DNA of 64,000 nucleotides. Source: Rheinheimera faecalis. GTDB taxonomy: Bacteria > Pseudomonadota > Gammaproteobacteria > Enterobacterales > Alteromonadaceae. Of the stretch, positions 36,425 to 45,627 are shown piece by piece. The stretch lies in contig NZ_JAJOYT010000003.1 in assembly GCF_021290965.1 (NCBI RefSeq), forward strand, positions 1-64,000, in the 5' to 3' direction. Position numbers and translations under genes: made by a program. The stretch's first letter is position 1. Each line of letters opens with the position of its first letter. A model generated the notes under the pieces. It saw only the letters and a list, made by a program, of their open reading frames with translations. It made no database searches and was not told the DNA's origin.

Positions 36425-37966
36425 ATGTCAAATGTCAATTTGGACGCGTTGATTCCAAGAGAAGATTTCGAAGTTATAGATAACACCAGTAATGCATCCT
36501 CTTTCAACCAGAATGTAGGCGTTAAAGATCTAGAGCGTGGAGAGTTTTTTTATGCGGGCTTAAGAAAGCCAGATTTTCAGCGGGAAACCTCAGATTGGAG
36601 TGATGAGCAGATTTGTGAATTCATTAAGAGCTTTATTGAAGGAGATTTGATTCCTGCAGTTATTCTTTGGAATTCTGGACCATATAATTTTGTTATTGAT
36701 GGAGCACATAGGCTTGGTGCCCTGATCGCTTGGATTAACGATGACTATGGTGATGGAACCATATCACAAAAATTTTACAACAATGAGATAGATGAAGAGC
36801 AAAAAGAAGCAGCCAAGAGAACTAGAGAGAAAATACAAAAAACTGTTAAATCATATAGTGAATATAAAAAGGCCATTTTGAATCACATTGATGGCGATCA
36901 AGATATGCTCCGAAAAGCCTTAAGTCTTGGCAGAACGTCGATCCAGCTACAATGGGTAACCGGTGGCTCAAAAAAAGCTGAGGAGTCATTTTTCAAAATA
37001 AACCAAAAAGCTTCAAAAATTAATGATACAGAAATTGAATTGTTAAGATCTAGGCGGAAGTCATTTGCTATAGCATCAAGAGCAATCATTCGAGCAGGAA
37101 ACGGTCACCAATATTGGTCTAAATTTTCTCCAGAAAAGATGGAAGAAATCGAGAATTTAGCTAAAGAAATTCATGAGTTAATTTTTCATCCAAAAGTATC
37201 AGGCCCAGTTAAGACTTTAGATCTACCATTAATAAAAAAACACAACTCGCCACAAACCAATAGTTTTATTTTTGATTTAGTAAAGAAATGCAACAGGCTA
37301 ACCGGAGACACTTATAAAATTGAAGACGATAGTGATGGAGAAGAAACTATCAGAAATTTAAAAAGCGTAATAAAGTTTCTACGGTTAGTCAATTCGTCTC
37401 ACGCTTCATCTTTAGGGCTGCATCCTCTTGTGTATTTTTATAATAAGCGAGGAAATCAGATTTACTCAGCGGTATTGGCGTGGATAGACGTAATCGCAGA
37501 AATCAACAAGTCAAAACAATCCATAAATTCATTTCTTCACATTAGAAATCGGTTTGAGTTATTTTTATTAAAATACAAACATTTCATTGCTGGAATTAAT
37601 GCGAAATATGGCAGCGGCTTAAAAAGCAACAAACATATAAGTAGCATGATTTTGCTGACAATAAAATTGATGCAAAGAAATGAGAGCGATGATTCCATTG
37701 TTGAACAAATTATTTCTAGTTATTCATTTTTACCTCGTAATGATGATGTCGAAATAGCGTCAAGTAGATTTTCTGGCGATGTCAAATCTCAGATTTATAT
37801 CCAAGATGCACTCCCCAAGACATCAACATGCGCGCATTGTCATGGATTCATACACAGCAACTCAATATCATTTGACCATATTCAAAGAGTTAGAGACGGT
37901 GGCAAAGGTGCTCCATCGAATGGCTCTCTTATGCATCCTTTTTGCAATACTGGGGCAAAAAGTTAA
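36425..37966 (+). CDS. DUF262 protein with C-terminal HNH nuclease
   Basis: A 513-residue protein. The N-terminus is a ParB/DUF262-type domain: RKPDFQRETSDWSDEQICEFI and FVIDGAHRLGALIAW, the latter matching the DGxxR signature that uses a nucleotide for cleavage control. The centre is helical. The C-terminus is an HNH-type nuclease with zinc ligands (CAHCHG, then FDHIQRVRDGGKGAP, SNGSLMHPFCN). GmrSD-like restriction enzymes and related defence proteins share this DUF262 plus HNH layout. The start ATG 36425 is preceded by GCAGGAAA. A second unknown gene follows on the same strand, possibly a partner. Confidence 0.8.
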   Translation: MSNVNLDALIPREDFEVIDNTSNASSFNQNVGVKDLERGEFFYAGLRKPDFQRETSDWSDEQICEFIKSFIEGDLIPAVILWNSGPYNFVIDGAHRLGALIAWINDDYGDGTISQKFYNNEIDEEQKEAAKRTREKIQKTVKSYSEYKKAILNHIDGDQDMLRKALSLGRTSIQLQWVTGGSKKAEESFFKINQKASKINDTEIELLRSRRKSFAIASRAIIRAGNGHQYWSKFSPEKMEEIENLAKEIHELIFHPKVSGPVKTLDLPLIKKHNSPQTNSFIFDLVKKCNRLTGDTYKIEDDSDGEETIRNLKSVIKFLRLVNSSHASSLGLHPLVYFYNKRGNQIYSAVLAWIDVIAEINKSKQSINSFLHIRNRFELFLLKYKHFIAGINAKYGSGLKSNKHISSMILLTIKLMQRNESDDSIVEQIISSYSFLPRNDDVEIASSRFSGDVKSQIYIQDALPKTSTCAHCHGFIHSNSISFDHIQRVRDGGKGAPSNGSLMHPFCNTGAKS

Positions 37967-38209
37967 ATAATTTTTCTCCAATAATTCAGTTTATTTTTAC
38001 TATGAAATCACTAGTATCAACTTTCATTTTAGACACCATGAAACGTATATATTCAAATTTATTTCTTTGGCATGAACCATGTTGGAATCTGTAACATTAA
38101 TTATCAGCGTACGTTTTATATAAAAATGAATAATTAAATTTTTTTCTAAGCCAAAAATTTTAGAATTATTGTATTTAAGACATTAGCTTCCGTTAATTTT
38201 AGAGCTTAT
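37967..38209. other. AT-rich gap between two cargo genes
   Basis: No gene is visible. The gap is very AT-rich and probably carries a promoter for the following gene. Confidence 0.4.
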
Positions 38210-38881
38210 ATGATTATAAGAAATCACATTAAAATGTTCCCTTTAGAGTACTGCGCTGCAAGGTTTCTTCGCCAATGGGAGTTGCGAGAGGAAAAACTAT
38301 ACGTGTCAATTTCGTGTAATCCTTCAGCTCTTAACGTTACTGAAGCGCTAAGCTATTTTCAGGTTGCAAGAAACTTCAAAGGATTAAATACAGGGATATT
38401 TGTTCAGAATAAGATCCTGACAGCTTTAATTAATGTCAAAGGAAACTCTTCACTCGCAACACCGCAATCAAAAGTCATTGATTTAGCAAAAGCATTTGAA
38501 GAACATTTTTCTCAATACAATATATCATCTGCGTCAAAATTACTTTGGCTTTCATACAGAGATCCTTACGTTATATATGATAAACGTGCTGTTAATACTC
38601 TTAGAAAATTAGGCCATAAAAACATAGGAAAGGACTATCTAAAGTACTTTGAAGCTTGGAAAATCGAGTTTTTAAATTTGGAAACGTCAATAGAGGATGC
38701 TATTATAAATCTTAAATATGGAAGAAGTTTTATGCCATATACAAATTTATCGGATACTGAAATTGAACTCTTAGCAAAAAAACAATGGTTCAAAGAGCGT
38801 GTCTTCGATATTTTCTTATGGGAACTAAATGGGAAAATCTTACAAGACGTTCCAGCAATGAGCTCTTCGGCCACTGAATAG
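38210..38881 (+). CDS. Hypothetical cargo protein
   Basis: A 223-residue predicted soluble, mostly helical protein (MIIRNHIKMFPLEYCAARFL). The centre contains SASKLLWLSYRDPYVIYDKR, reminiscent of DNA glycosylase-like or helix-hairpin-helix proteins of unknown role, followed by AVNTLRKLGHKNIG. No named family is recognised. It follows the DUF262-HNH gene on the same strand after 243 bases, so it may be an associated antidote or partner, but it could equally be independent cargo. Confidence 0.55.
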   Translation: MIIRNHIKMFPLEYCAARFLRQWELREEKLYVSISCNPSALNVTEALSYFQVARNFKGLNTGIFVQNKILTALINVKGNSSLATPQSKVIDLAKAFEEHFSQYNISSASKLLWLSYRDPYVIYDKRAVNTLRKLGHKNIGKDYLKYFEAWKIEFLNLETSIEDAIINLKYGRSFMPYTNLSDTEIELLAKKQWFKERVFDIFLWELNGKILQDVPAMSSSATE

Positions 38882-39452
38882 TTTTTATGTCGTCATTTCC
38901 TGAATTTTCCACACTGAAGTTAGATTACCAAGAGCAGAAAGCACTTTTTTCATAACGCCTTTGTATTTAACTGAGGAATGAAAGGCATGGTGTGGGCTTC
39001 TCTGTCTGGAGCATTTTGTATGGTCCTCCTTATAGTGATGAGGTATCTTATCCAGAAATCATCCATAGCTACAAGATCAAATCCGCCAGCGAGAGAGTCT
39101 TGTGATGCCACAAGGTCACACTACACCTCACCTGTATAGAATGGCGTTGTTAAATACCTGAAGCAATTGTCAAAAAAAATGAAATACATCGCTCTCGTTT
39201 ACGGCGAATTGTTGCATTGGCATCTTCATGTCCAGCTTGCTTAGCTTGTTAATAACCACATCTCCCAGTTGGATACAAAACACTTTTGATCATTAATATA
39301 GAGCCTGAATTATCGTTATCTCCCTGCTTCCCCTTTCAACTGACATATGTGTACCACTACCTCTCTCGTCGTCGCTAATGTAAATATTGAATTAAGCGAT
39401 AGGCGGTCTATGCTTGATTTACAAAGGGATATTCGAATAACCAGAGATTACC
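38882..39452. other. 570-bp region ahead of the tniQ-cas operon
   Basis: No complete gene. A stretch of about 30 codons at 39013-39105 reads protein-like (GPPYSDEVSYPEIIHSYKI) and ends at a stop, suggesting a relic of an older gene. I did not find the Xre-type regulator gene that often precedes tniQ in I-F3 transposons. The region should contain the promoter of the tniQ-cas operon. Confidence 0.45.
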
Positions 39453-40649
39453 TTGCGCTATCTGATCCGCCCTAAACCCAAATCTGACGAAAGTCTTGAA
39501 TCCTTTATGCTGCGGGTTGCTAGAGGCAACGGGTACTCTAACTTTTCAACATTTGTCGATTCACTAAAAAGTGACGTTCCTGAATCGGAGCATGAGAGGT
39601 TCGGATCTTTTTTACCTAAAGACATAACAACTGCAAACCTTTACCACGCGCAACTATCCAGCAGACGGCGGGTTGAAATGCTCCGCCAATTTGCTGATTT
39701 AACAGGCTGTGTATTCAGCGAACTAATAGATATTTGCCTGGCTCGTGGGGCCGTCACATTTTCAAAAAAACGTGCGAGCCTTTACAGACAAGGTATTACT
39801 ATCCCCTTGAGTGAACTAATCCCACTCAATGAAGTTCCGGTTTGCCCCTTGTGTCTAAAAGAAAATGGTTATGGTCGTCAAATTTGGCATTTTAGGTCAT
39901 ACACAGCGTGCCATTACCATCGAACAAGTTTACTTAGTTCTTGTCACTGTGGTGCAACATTAAGTATGTCTGAGCAAGACTTTTCCGAAACCTGCCACGT
40001 ATGTGGAGATTCGCTGTCAGACCAAGTAACGAAGGCCTCTGAAACTGAGATCATGGTTTCATCGTGGTTGGCAGGAGAACCGAGTGAGCAGCTTCCACAG
40101 GTTGCTGATAGCCATAGATGGGGGCTTTTGCACTGGTATAAGCTCTATGTGTTACCTGACAGCGACAAGCCAGGGACACAATTCCTCAGTTACTTTAAAG
40201 CCTGGCCAGAAGTTTTGTTTGAAAAGTTAAAAGCTGATTATGCAAAAGCTTCGGAGCTGTCGGTAATAACCCCAAATGAAATGACCTTCAAAGGTGTTTT
40301 TGGTGAGCTTCTAATGTTGTCATGTCGATTGCCTGGCTCTGCACTTGCAGACAATATTGTGCTGAGAGATATTGTTCGTTTCTTGTCAGATGAAGTCATA
40401 GAAAACGGCAGTCCAATCGGTGAGCTAGCTATTAATAGTATTGAAGCGGCAATACTGCTTAACACCACAACGGAACAAATTGCCTCGCTATACGAGCAAG
40501 GAATTCTGCAGACCCGAATACGACTGAAGAACAGTGAGATAACAACCTTAACATCCCCCATCTTTCGGTTAGCCGATGTACTGTGTTGTTGGCTAACATC
40601 CTATCAAAGCGACACGTCAAACCGGCGTTATCTTGTCTCTAGGTGGTAA
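39453..40649 (+). CDS. tniQ: TniQ (TnsD-like) target adaptor
   Basis: A 398-residue protein from TTG 39453 (MRYLIRPKPKSDESLESFML), the TniQ N-terminal signature. Zinc fingers are visible as CPLC (Cys131, Cys134) with a following CHYH, then CHCG and CHVCGDSL. TniQ dimers bind Cascade at Cas7/Cas6 and recruit TnsC. The length agrees with I-F3 TniQ proteins (about 395) and is shorter than TnsD (about 500). No second TniQ/TnsD gene is in the element, so both homing and mobile targeting should rely on crRNA. The cas8 gene starts inside its end. Confidence 0.93.
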   Translation: MRYLIRPKPKSDESLESFMLRVARGNGYSNFSTFVDSLKSDVPESEHERFGSFLPKDITTANLYHAQLSSRRRVEMLRQFADLTGCVFSELIDICLARGAVTFSKKRASLYRQGITIPLSELIPLNEVPVCPLCLKENGYGRQIWHFRSYTACHYHRTSLLSSCHCGATLSMSEQDFSETCHVCGDSLSDQVTKASETEIMVSSWLAGEPSEQLPQVADSHRWGLLHWYKLYVLPDSDKPGTQFLSYFKAWPEVLFEKLKADYAKASELSVITPNEMTFKGVFGELLMLSCRLPGSALADNIVLRDIVRFLSDEVIENGSPIGELAINSIEAAILLNTTTEQIASLYEQGILQTRIRLKNSEITTLTSPIFRLADVLCCWLTSYQSDTSNRRYLVSRW

Positions 40650-42568
40650 CTCGGATGCATTTAAAGGAGCTTCTAGACCAAGAAGATGTTACCGCCAGAA
40701 ATGTTCAGCTGAAAAAAGCGTTTAATGCGCTGAGTGAACCGATTTGTATTGATGGATACGAAATGCAAGCCATCTTTGTACTGGCAAACCTGACAACGAA
40801 ACTATCTGATTCAATAGATGTTACCTCAAAAACTGAGGCTTGTAGCTTACTCAGGTCAGAAATCTGGCTATCCAGATGCGTAAATACCGTCAAGTTCAGG
40901 CATACCCACAATCTGAAATATCCGGATTACAAGAATCGTGGCGTATTGCGTCTGGAACCGATAGGAGAGCTCCCCGCTGGTTATATATCATCCCAACTTT
41001 GCAAAGACCGACACAGGTTAGGTTGGTCGCAAAATTCTGCTGATATCAATTACCAACTATTTTTCTGTGCGAACTTTATCTGGCGAGGTGCCATATGCAA
41101 TATCGCGGATCTGATATGTCTGAAAAATGCTGACTTTCAACGCTCACTGCATAATGCTGGTATGTATAAAAAAGATTACCAGTGGATAGAGAAAGAGCTT
41201 CAGCAAATCACTCAAAGAAAAACGGTGTTTGAGCTTGGCTCTGAACTCCGCCAAATCAGGTTACCGTATCATAAAAATTATTGCGCACTTACACCCGTAC
41301 CAGCTCATAATTTGCAGCGGGAAATACATTTAGCGTTAAAAAATGAACGACAACAAAAGTCTGTATCTGGGCATACCAGAGCTGCGAGTGTTGGCGATTT
41401 AGTTGCGGCTGCAGCTGGTAAACTCTTTACGTTTAAGACGTTGCCACAAAAGCTTCGAATGAGACATACCTTGAGTCCTTCTAACCAATTACCGCAAGAA
41501 GGCTTAACTGCACTGGGGCAGTTAATACAGGTTGAACAGTTACTCCTGACTGAAAATATCCGAAAAAAGCTGATCGTTCAGTGGCAACAAGAGGTGCTGC
41601 AATATATCGAAATCTGGATGCAGCGCTATTTTTTACATCAAGAAAAACCTAAGCTCAGCGCAATAGTTGAGCGATTTAACGTCCATCTTAGTAAAATCAA
41701 AAGTGGGCATCATCTGGCATATCGGCCTGAAGTTACAAAGTTGCTAAATCAGTTGTGTTCAAAAATTATTGATACCAACGAGACAGCTTCTGTTGAGCAA
41801 GTAAAATCCAATTTTTTGTTGTTACCTGGGATGAAAGTCTCGGGAGCATCTGCAATCAGCTCAGCCTATACCGTTGGCCTGCCATCACTCATCGGTGTAT
41901 GGGGATTTCTACACGCGTTTGAACTAAACGTTCAGCGCTGGACCAACATCAATGATTTTAGAATCGAGAGTTTTGCACTCTGCCTGCATAGATTTAGTCT
42001 CGATAACCGTGGATTGACCAGAGAAGTCAAAGTCGAACAAAAAACGCTGCTGACACCTGCAACGCTGCCAACACGTTACTGCGATTTGGTGGTTAGCTTT
42101 GTGCTAAAAATTAAAGCCAACAACCAGTTGCCAGAGGCTACACAACTCTATTCATACTTGCCGAACTCACTATGCCAAGGCGCTGTACACGCCAAAATAG
42201 AACAGCTTAATAAGAGCGGCTATTTCGGATCTTTTTATCAGGCTGCTTTGGCTATATCTGACAAAAGAGGCCGCTGGCTGTTACCCAATACTGATTTTTC
42301 ACCTGTTGACGTTGCAGATATGCTGGCAACACCTGATCTGCTTCTAACCAATGTTGGCTATCAGCTTTTAGAGAAACCAGCAGAAAAACCTGGTGCAGTG
42401 GATAACTTGCCACATGCGTTTGCAGAACCTGTCATTGGGCAAGTGCGCCAATATCATGCCAGCGCTGATGCTGTAGAAGATGAATTTTTCTGGAAGATTG
42501 CAGTACTTCCAAATGCCTTTTTATTAGGGATTGAGGGAACTGAATATGAAACTACCACAGAGATTTAG
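40643..42568 (+). CDS. cas8f: Cas8f-Cas5f fusion, large Cascade subunit
   Basis: The 641-residue product follows tniQ with overlap; GTG 40643 or ATG 40655 could start it. N-terminal text (GYEMQAIFVLANLTTKLSD, then VNTVKFRHTHNLKYPDYKNRG) fits Csy1/Csy2-type fusions of I-F3 systems, and the size equals known Cas8/5 fusions there (about 640). It recognises the PAM and caps the crRNA 5-prime handle. The helical-bundle region in the middle (about 270-400) is the part that contacts the target. Identification rests mainly on context and length as this subunit diverges fast. Confidence 0.88.
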   Translation: MVTRMHLKELLDQEDVTARNVQLKKAFNALSEPICIDGYEMQAIFVLANLTTKLSDSIDVTSKTEACSLLRSEIWLSRCVNTVKFRHTHNLKYPDYKNRGVLRLEPIGELPAGYISSQLCKDRHRLGWSQNSADINYQLFFCANFIWRGAICNIADLICLKNADFQRSLHNAGMYKKDYQWIEKELQQITQRKTVFELGSELRQIRLPYHKNYCALTPVPAHNLQREIHLALKNERQQKSVSGHTRAASVGDLVAAAAGKLFTFKTLPQKLRMRHTLSPSNQLPQEGLTALGQLIQVEQLLLTENIRKKLIVQWQQEVLQYIEIWMQRYFLHQEKPKLSAIVERFNVHLSKIKSGHHLAYRPEVTKLLNQLCSKIIDTNETASVEQVKSNFLLLPGMKVSGASAISSAYTVGLPSLIGVWGFLHAFELNVQRWTNINDFRIESFALCLHRFSLDNRGLTREVKVEQKTLLTPATLPTRYCDLVVSFVLKIKANNQLPEATQLYSYLPNSLCQGAVHAKIEQLNKSGYFGSFYQAALAISDKRGRWLLPNTDFSPVDVADMLATPDLLLTNVGYQLLEKPAEKPGAVDNLPHAFAEPVIGQVRQYHASADAVEDEFFWKIAVLPNAFLLGIEGTEYETTTEI

Positions 42569-43568
42569 CTACCGTCGTTCGTTATCTCCCAGTATTGGGG
42601 TTTTTACCTATGCAGATAAACAGTCTGTAGAAAAACCGCTGTCGTTCAAAAGTGTAAAAATTGTTGGCCAAAAAGAAGGTGTTACTGAGGGTTTTGACAA
42701 TTCTATGATGCCAAAAGCTTCTGCAACAGCAAAAAAACTCGGCGAAGGCAACCTACATACCGTCGAGTATTGTCATGTTCCTTACGATGCAAAACGAATG
42801 TTCTGCCGATTTTCGTTGACGGTAAATGCGAACTCTATTTCGCCAGAAGTCTGCAATGACCCAAGTGTTCTTGAGGCTATGTCTGGATTCGTAAAGGCTT
42901 ACAGCGATGTAAACGGGTATACCTACCTTGCAGAACGCTATCTAAAGCAAATTATTTCAGGCACATGGTTATGGCGAAATCAATATTCGCTCAGCACCGC
43001 AATAAGGATCAGAACCAATACCGGCCACAATGTTACTGCGGAAAACGTACACGCGCACGGAATGCGAAAAGATTGGCAACACCAACTGGTTGGATGGACA
43101 AAATTAGTAGAAGATTTTAGTAATGCACTGACTGATCATAGCAAGTTCCTGCTATGTGAGATAGAAGCAGAGCTAATTCCGGTTACTTGCCAGGAGATTT
43201 ATCCGAGCCAGGCATTTAACGAGCGCGGAAATAGCGAAGCCGCTAGCCGGGTATTTCAAAGAACTCAGGTTGATGGCGTCGACAGCCCTATTTTGGGGGC
43301 ATACAAGATTGGTGCGGCAATCGCTCAGATTGACGATTGGTTTGATGATGCTATTGAGCCTTTGCGAGTTGGCCAATACGGGGTCGACAAAAAGTCAGGT
43401 ACCGCCCTTCGCAGCCCTGAAAATGGATTAGATTTTTTCAGTACAATTACGCAGGTTGAACAACTGACGGACGAGATAAAAGCAAAAAACCAACCTAACA
43501 ACCGAGCTCACTTTTTGGCAGCTAATCTGATCAAAGGCGGTTTGTTTCAGAAAGGGGCAGCCAATTGA
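42546..43568 (+). CDS. cas7f: Cas7f (Csy3) Cascade backbone
   Basis: The protein is 340 residues from ATG 42546 (MKLPQRFSYRRSLSPSIGVF), inside the end of cas8f; a slightly longer frame begins upstream. It contains the Csy3 motifs RRSLSPSIGVFTY, GTWLWRNQY and TAIRIRTNTG. Six Cas7f copies coat the crRNA spacer, each flipping out one base at every sixth position. This property explains the mismatch pattern of the homing guide described below. cas6f follows with a TTGA overlap. Confidence 0.95.
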   Translation: MKLPQRFSYRRSLSPSIGVFTYADKQSVEKPLSFKSVKIVGQKEGVTEGFDNSMMPKASATAKKLGEGNLHTVEYCHVPYDAKRMFCRFSLTVNANSISPEVCNDPSVLEAMSGFVKAYSDVNGYTYLAERYLKQIISGTWLWRNQYSLSTAIRIRTNTGHNVTAENVHAHGMRKDWQHQLVGWTKLVEDFSNALTDHSKFLLCEIEAELIPVTCQEIYPSQAFNERGNSEAASRVFQRTQVDGVDSPILGAYKIGAAIAQIDDWFDDAIEPLRVGQYGVDKKSGTALRSPENGLDFFSTITQVEQLTDEIKAKNQPNNRAHFLAANLIKGGLFQKGAAN

Positions 43569-44182
43569 GCAGGTACTTTTTCTATATTCGATATTTGCCT
43601 GAGGACGTAAACTGCGAGTTCCTGGCAGGAAAATGTATTCGTATTTTACATGCCTATCAGACCAGATTTAACTTACGAACTATTGGTGTGACATTCCCTG
43701 ATTGGGAGGATAGCAGTATAGGTCGAACTATCGCTTTTGTGTCTGAATCGAAAAGCCCGCTGACAACCCTAAGTCAGCAGAATTACTTTGTACGCATGGC
43801 TGAAGATGGATATTTCCGAATTAGTGATATTCAGGTTTTGCCTGATGAGCAGGAATATCAGGAATTTATCTATTACAGGGAAAGAAGACTGGAAAAAGAA
43901 TCTACATCTGCTAAAAAAAGAGAATTAAAGCGTTTGCAAGCTAGAGCCTTGCTGAGAGGTATCGACTACGTACCTAAACTTGAAGCATCCAAATGCGTCG
44001 AAATACCTTTTGCCCACCGATTAATATTCGGTAGCTCCAGTGGTGCAGATTTCTTGCTTAGTATTGGTCGTTTAGAATGCGAGAAAAAACAACCGTCAGA
44101 TTTCAGCAGTTACGGATTAGGAAATAGACTTGAGCTTAAGGGATCAGTACCTTGTCTAAGACTCTTTATTTCAAGGTGTTAG
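43565..44182 (+). CDS. cas6f: Cas6f (Csy4) crRNA endonuclease
   Basis: A 205-residue protein from TTG 43565 overlapping the cas7f stop. The N-terminus is the Csy4 ferredoxin-like fold (FFYIRYLPEDVNCEFLAGKC) with catalytic-type histidine in the region AYQTRF/GVTFPDW, and an arginine-rich helix (YYRERRLEKESTSAKKRELK and RLQARAL) binds the repeat hairpin. It processes the array and stays bound to the crRNA 3-prime hairpin, where TniQ docks. The adjacent array repeats carry the matching 5-bp stem-loop. Confidence 0.93.
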   Translation: MSRYFFYIRYLPEDVNCEFLAGKCIRILHAYQTRFNLRTIGVTFPDWEDSSIGRTIAFVSESKSPLTTLSQQNYFVRMAEDGYFRISDIQVLPDEQEYQEFIYYRERRLEKESTSAKKRELKRLQARALLRGIDYVPKLEASKCVEIPFAHRLIFGSSSGADFLLSIGRLECEKKQPSDFSSYGLGNRLELKGSVPCLRLFISRC

Positions 44183-44291
44183 GTAAGCGCATGGTTTTAC
44201 AGCTTAAATGATAGAGCATAAAATTATGGCAAGACTAGCCATCACTATTCTAATCCATTGATTTTAAATACTTTACTAGATGTATTGTGTA

Positions 44292-44556
44292 GTAGCCCGC
44301 CGTGTAGGTGGCTTAGAAAATTGAAGGATTAGAGGGCGAAATACATAACGTGTAGCCCGCCGTGTAGGTGGCTTAGAAAAACGAGTATATTGATACTCAG
44401 TTGGTCGAGTTGTAGCCCGCCGTGTAGGTGGCTTAAAAACCGGAAGCAAAAGTCCCTGGTTCTACTCGTGATATCCGCCGTGTAGGTGGCTTAGAGACCA
44501 GAAGTATAAGTTACAGATACTAATTGTGAATTCCGCCGGATAGTAGCTAACGACGG
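44292..44556 (+). CRISPR. Short type I-F array with divergent terminal repeats
   Basis: Repeats of 28 bp start at 44292, 44352 and 44412 (core hairpin CCGCCGTGTAGGTGG then CTTAGAAA; the third has CTTAAAAA). Repeat 4, aligned at 44470-44497, keeps the hairpin but its first five bases and handle (CTTAGAGA) differ. A degenerate fifth repeat (TTCCGCCGGATAGTAGCT) begins at about 44530. Spacers are 32 nt: 44320-44351, 44380-44411, 44440-44471 (spacer 3, shortened flank by two bases) and 44498-44529. Spacer 3 matches tRNA-Arg(CCG); spacer 4 has a diverged sister at 47110-47141. The array is downstream of cas6f and transcribed with it. Confidence 0.95.
44440..44471 (+). ncRNA. Homing spacer (spacer 3) against tRNA-Arg(CCG)
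   Basis: Aligned without gaps to the minus strand of 49696-49665, 23 of 32 bases match. Mismatches are at 6, 9, 12, 18, 19, 24, 26, 30 and 32; positions 6, 12, 18, 24 and 30 are not read by type I Cascade, leaving 23 of 27 readable bases and a perfect readable seed (1-8). Transposon insertion is 50 bp beyond the protospacer, as expected for I-F transposition. Confidence 0.9.
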
Positions 44557-44908
44557 TTTAAGGGTACGGCAAGTGATACTAGACTTACTGCTTGTCCTTG
44601 CAGGGGCAATTTGTAGTTTTTCGCGTACCGGATAAATCTTACACATCAGTTTAATCGCATTAAATAAAACTTTGATTTAACCGGAAACTCCACTTGAATG
44701 ATGTTATGCGCCAAGGTCCGACTGAGGCTTTGCCTTCCTCCTTTATAGAGCACTTATTATGTCGTCTAAAACGCCATGTAGCCACTGGTGAAATTCTCAG
44801 GTAATGGATTTGAGTTAATTGATGAATAACTCGCATATTGCCCCAGCTTAAAATTTGACGTAAACAACATAAACTGCAGCAGCAAAATTTATTGAAAAGT
44901 AGGTACTA
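44557..44908. other. Array-downstream segment, gene-free
   Basis: The first 45 bases (TAGCTAACGACGGTTTA and onward to GCTTGTCC at about 44597) are repeated with changes at 47145-47198. The rest shows no open frame; GATGTTATGCGCC at 44700 resembles an integron-cassette boundary but I could not fold a convincing attC site. Confidence 0.45.
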
Positions 44909-45553
44909 ATGATCGAGGTAATAACACAAATTTCAGCAATTGTAGCTCTTTGGGTTGCCATTTATGGCATTGATTCCTGGCGCAGAGAGCACATTGGTAG
45001 GAAGAGGGCTGACACTGCTGAAGAAGCGTTATCTCTCATGTATGAAGCATCTGATATTATTGAACAAATACGGCACCCAGTTTCATTTGTTGGCGAGTAT
45101 GGTGAAATTGAGCGCGGACAGTCCGAATCTGAAGCGCAATGGCAGGCGCGTAGGAATGCAAATGTTGCTTTCGTTCGTTATAACAAGCACCAAGAGCTTT
45201 TCAATAAGCTTCATGCTATGAGATACCGATTTATGACACAATTTGGCAAGGACAGCGCCAAACCGTTAAGCGAGATTCGAAATGTTACGAATGAGGTGTT
45301 ATCAGCAGCAAATGCACTTTCCCGTCTTTGGCCACGTGATCATTTCAGAACAGATGAACAATGGCAGAACCATAGGGCGCTGATCGAAAAGTATGAAGAT
45401 AAATTTTGGAGCATGATGTCGGAAGAAGACGAATTAAACAATCGCGTTAAGGCAGCTGTTGCTGAAATGGAAGCTACATGTAGGGCAGAGATTGAGGGGC
45501 GAGGAACCCTATATTCAGTTATCAACAAGAACATTCCGAAGCTGAAAAGTTAA
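44909..45553 (+). CDS. Hypothetical protein with N-terminal membrane helix
   Basis: A 214-residue protein beginning MIEVITQISAIVALWVAIYG, a single membrane helix, followed by basic residues (WRREHIGRKRADTAEEAL) and a long helical, probably coiled-coil cytoplasmic domain (EDKFWSMMSEEDELNNRVKA). This layout is common in small accessory cassette proteins of unknown function. ATG 44909 is preceded by AAGTAGG. It is the first of three plus-strand cargo genes between the array and its diverged copy. Confidence 0.6.
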   Translation: MIEVITQISAIVALWVAIYGIDSWRREHIGRKRADTAEEALSLMYEASDIIEQIRHPVSFVGEYGEIERGQSESEAQWQARRNANVAFVRYNKHQELFNKLHAMRYRFMTQFGKDSAKPLSEIRNVTNEVLSAANALSRLWPRDHFRTDEQWQNHRALIEKYEDKFWSMMSEEDELNNRVKAAVAEMEATCRAEIEGRGTLYSVINKNIPKLKS

Positions 45554-45627
45554 CAGAGTCATTAACTTCGCCTTACGGCGCCGGACGTCAACATCACTGC
45601 CGGAGGTTATGAAATGCGTCATATGTC

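Noticed and set aside
39013-39105. Small gene before tniQ
   Set aside because: Protein-like reading of about 30 codons has no start codon and no ribosome site; treated as a relic.
39453-44182. Ordinary type I-F CRISPR immunity locus
   Set aside because: cas1 and cas2-3 are absent, cas8 and cas5 are fused and tniQ leads the operon, which is the transposon-associated form.
44380-44411. Spacer 2 contains CTCAGTTGGT, similar to a tRNA D-arm
   Set aside because: The match is short, and the flanking bases do not continue as a tRNA; unlike spacer 3 it has no every-sixth-base pattern and no target near the element.
45550-45620. Possible attC recombination site between two cargo genes
   Set aside because: GTTAAC and GTTATG are present, but paired L and R boxes in a bulged hairpin could not be traced by eye, so it is listed only as a tentative cassette hint.
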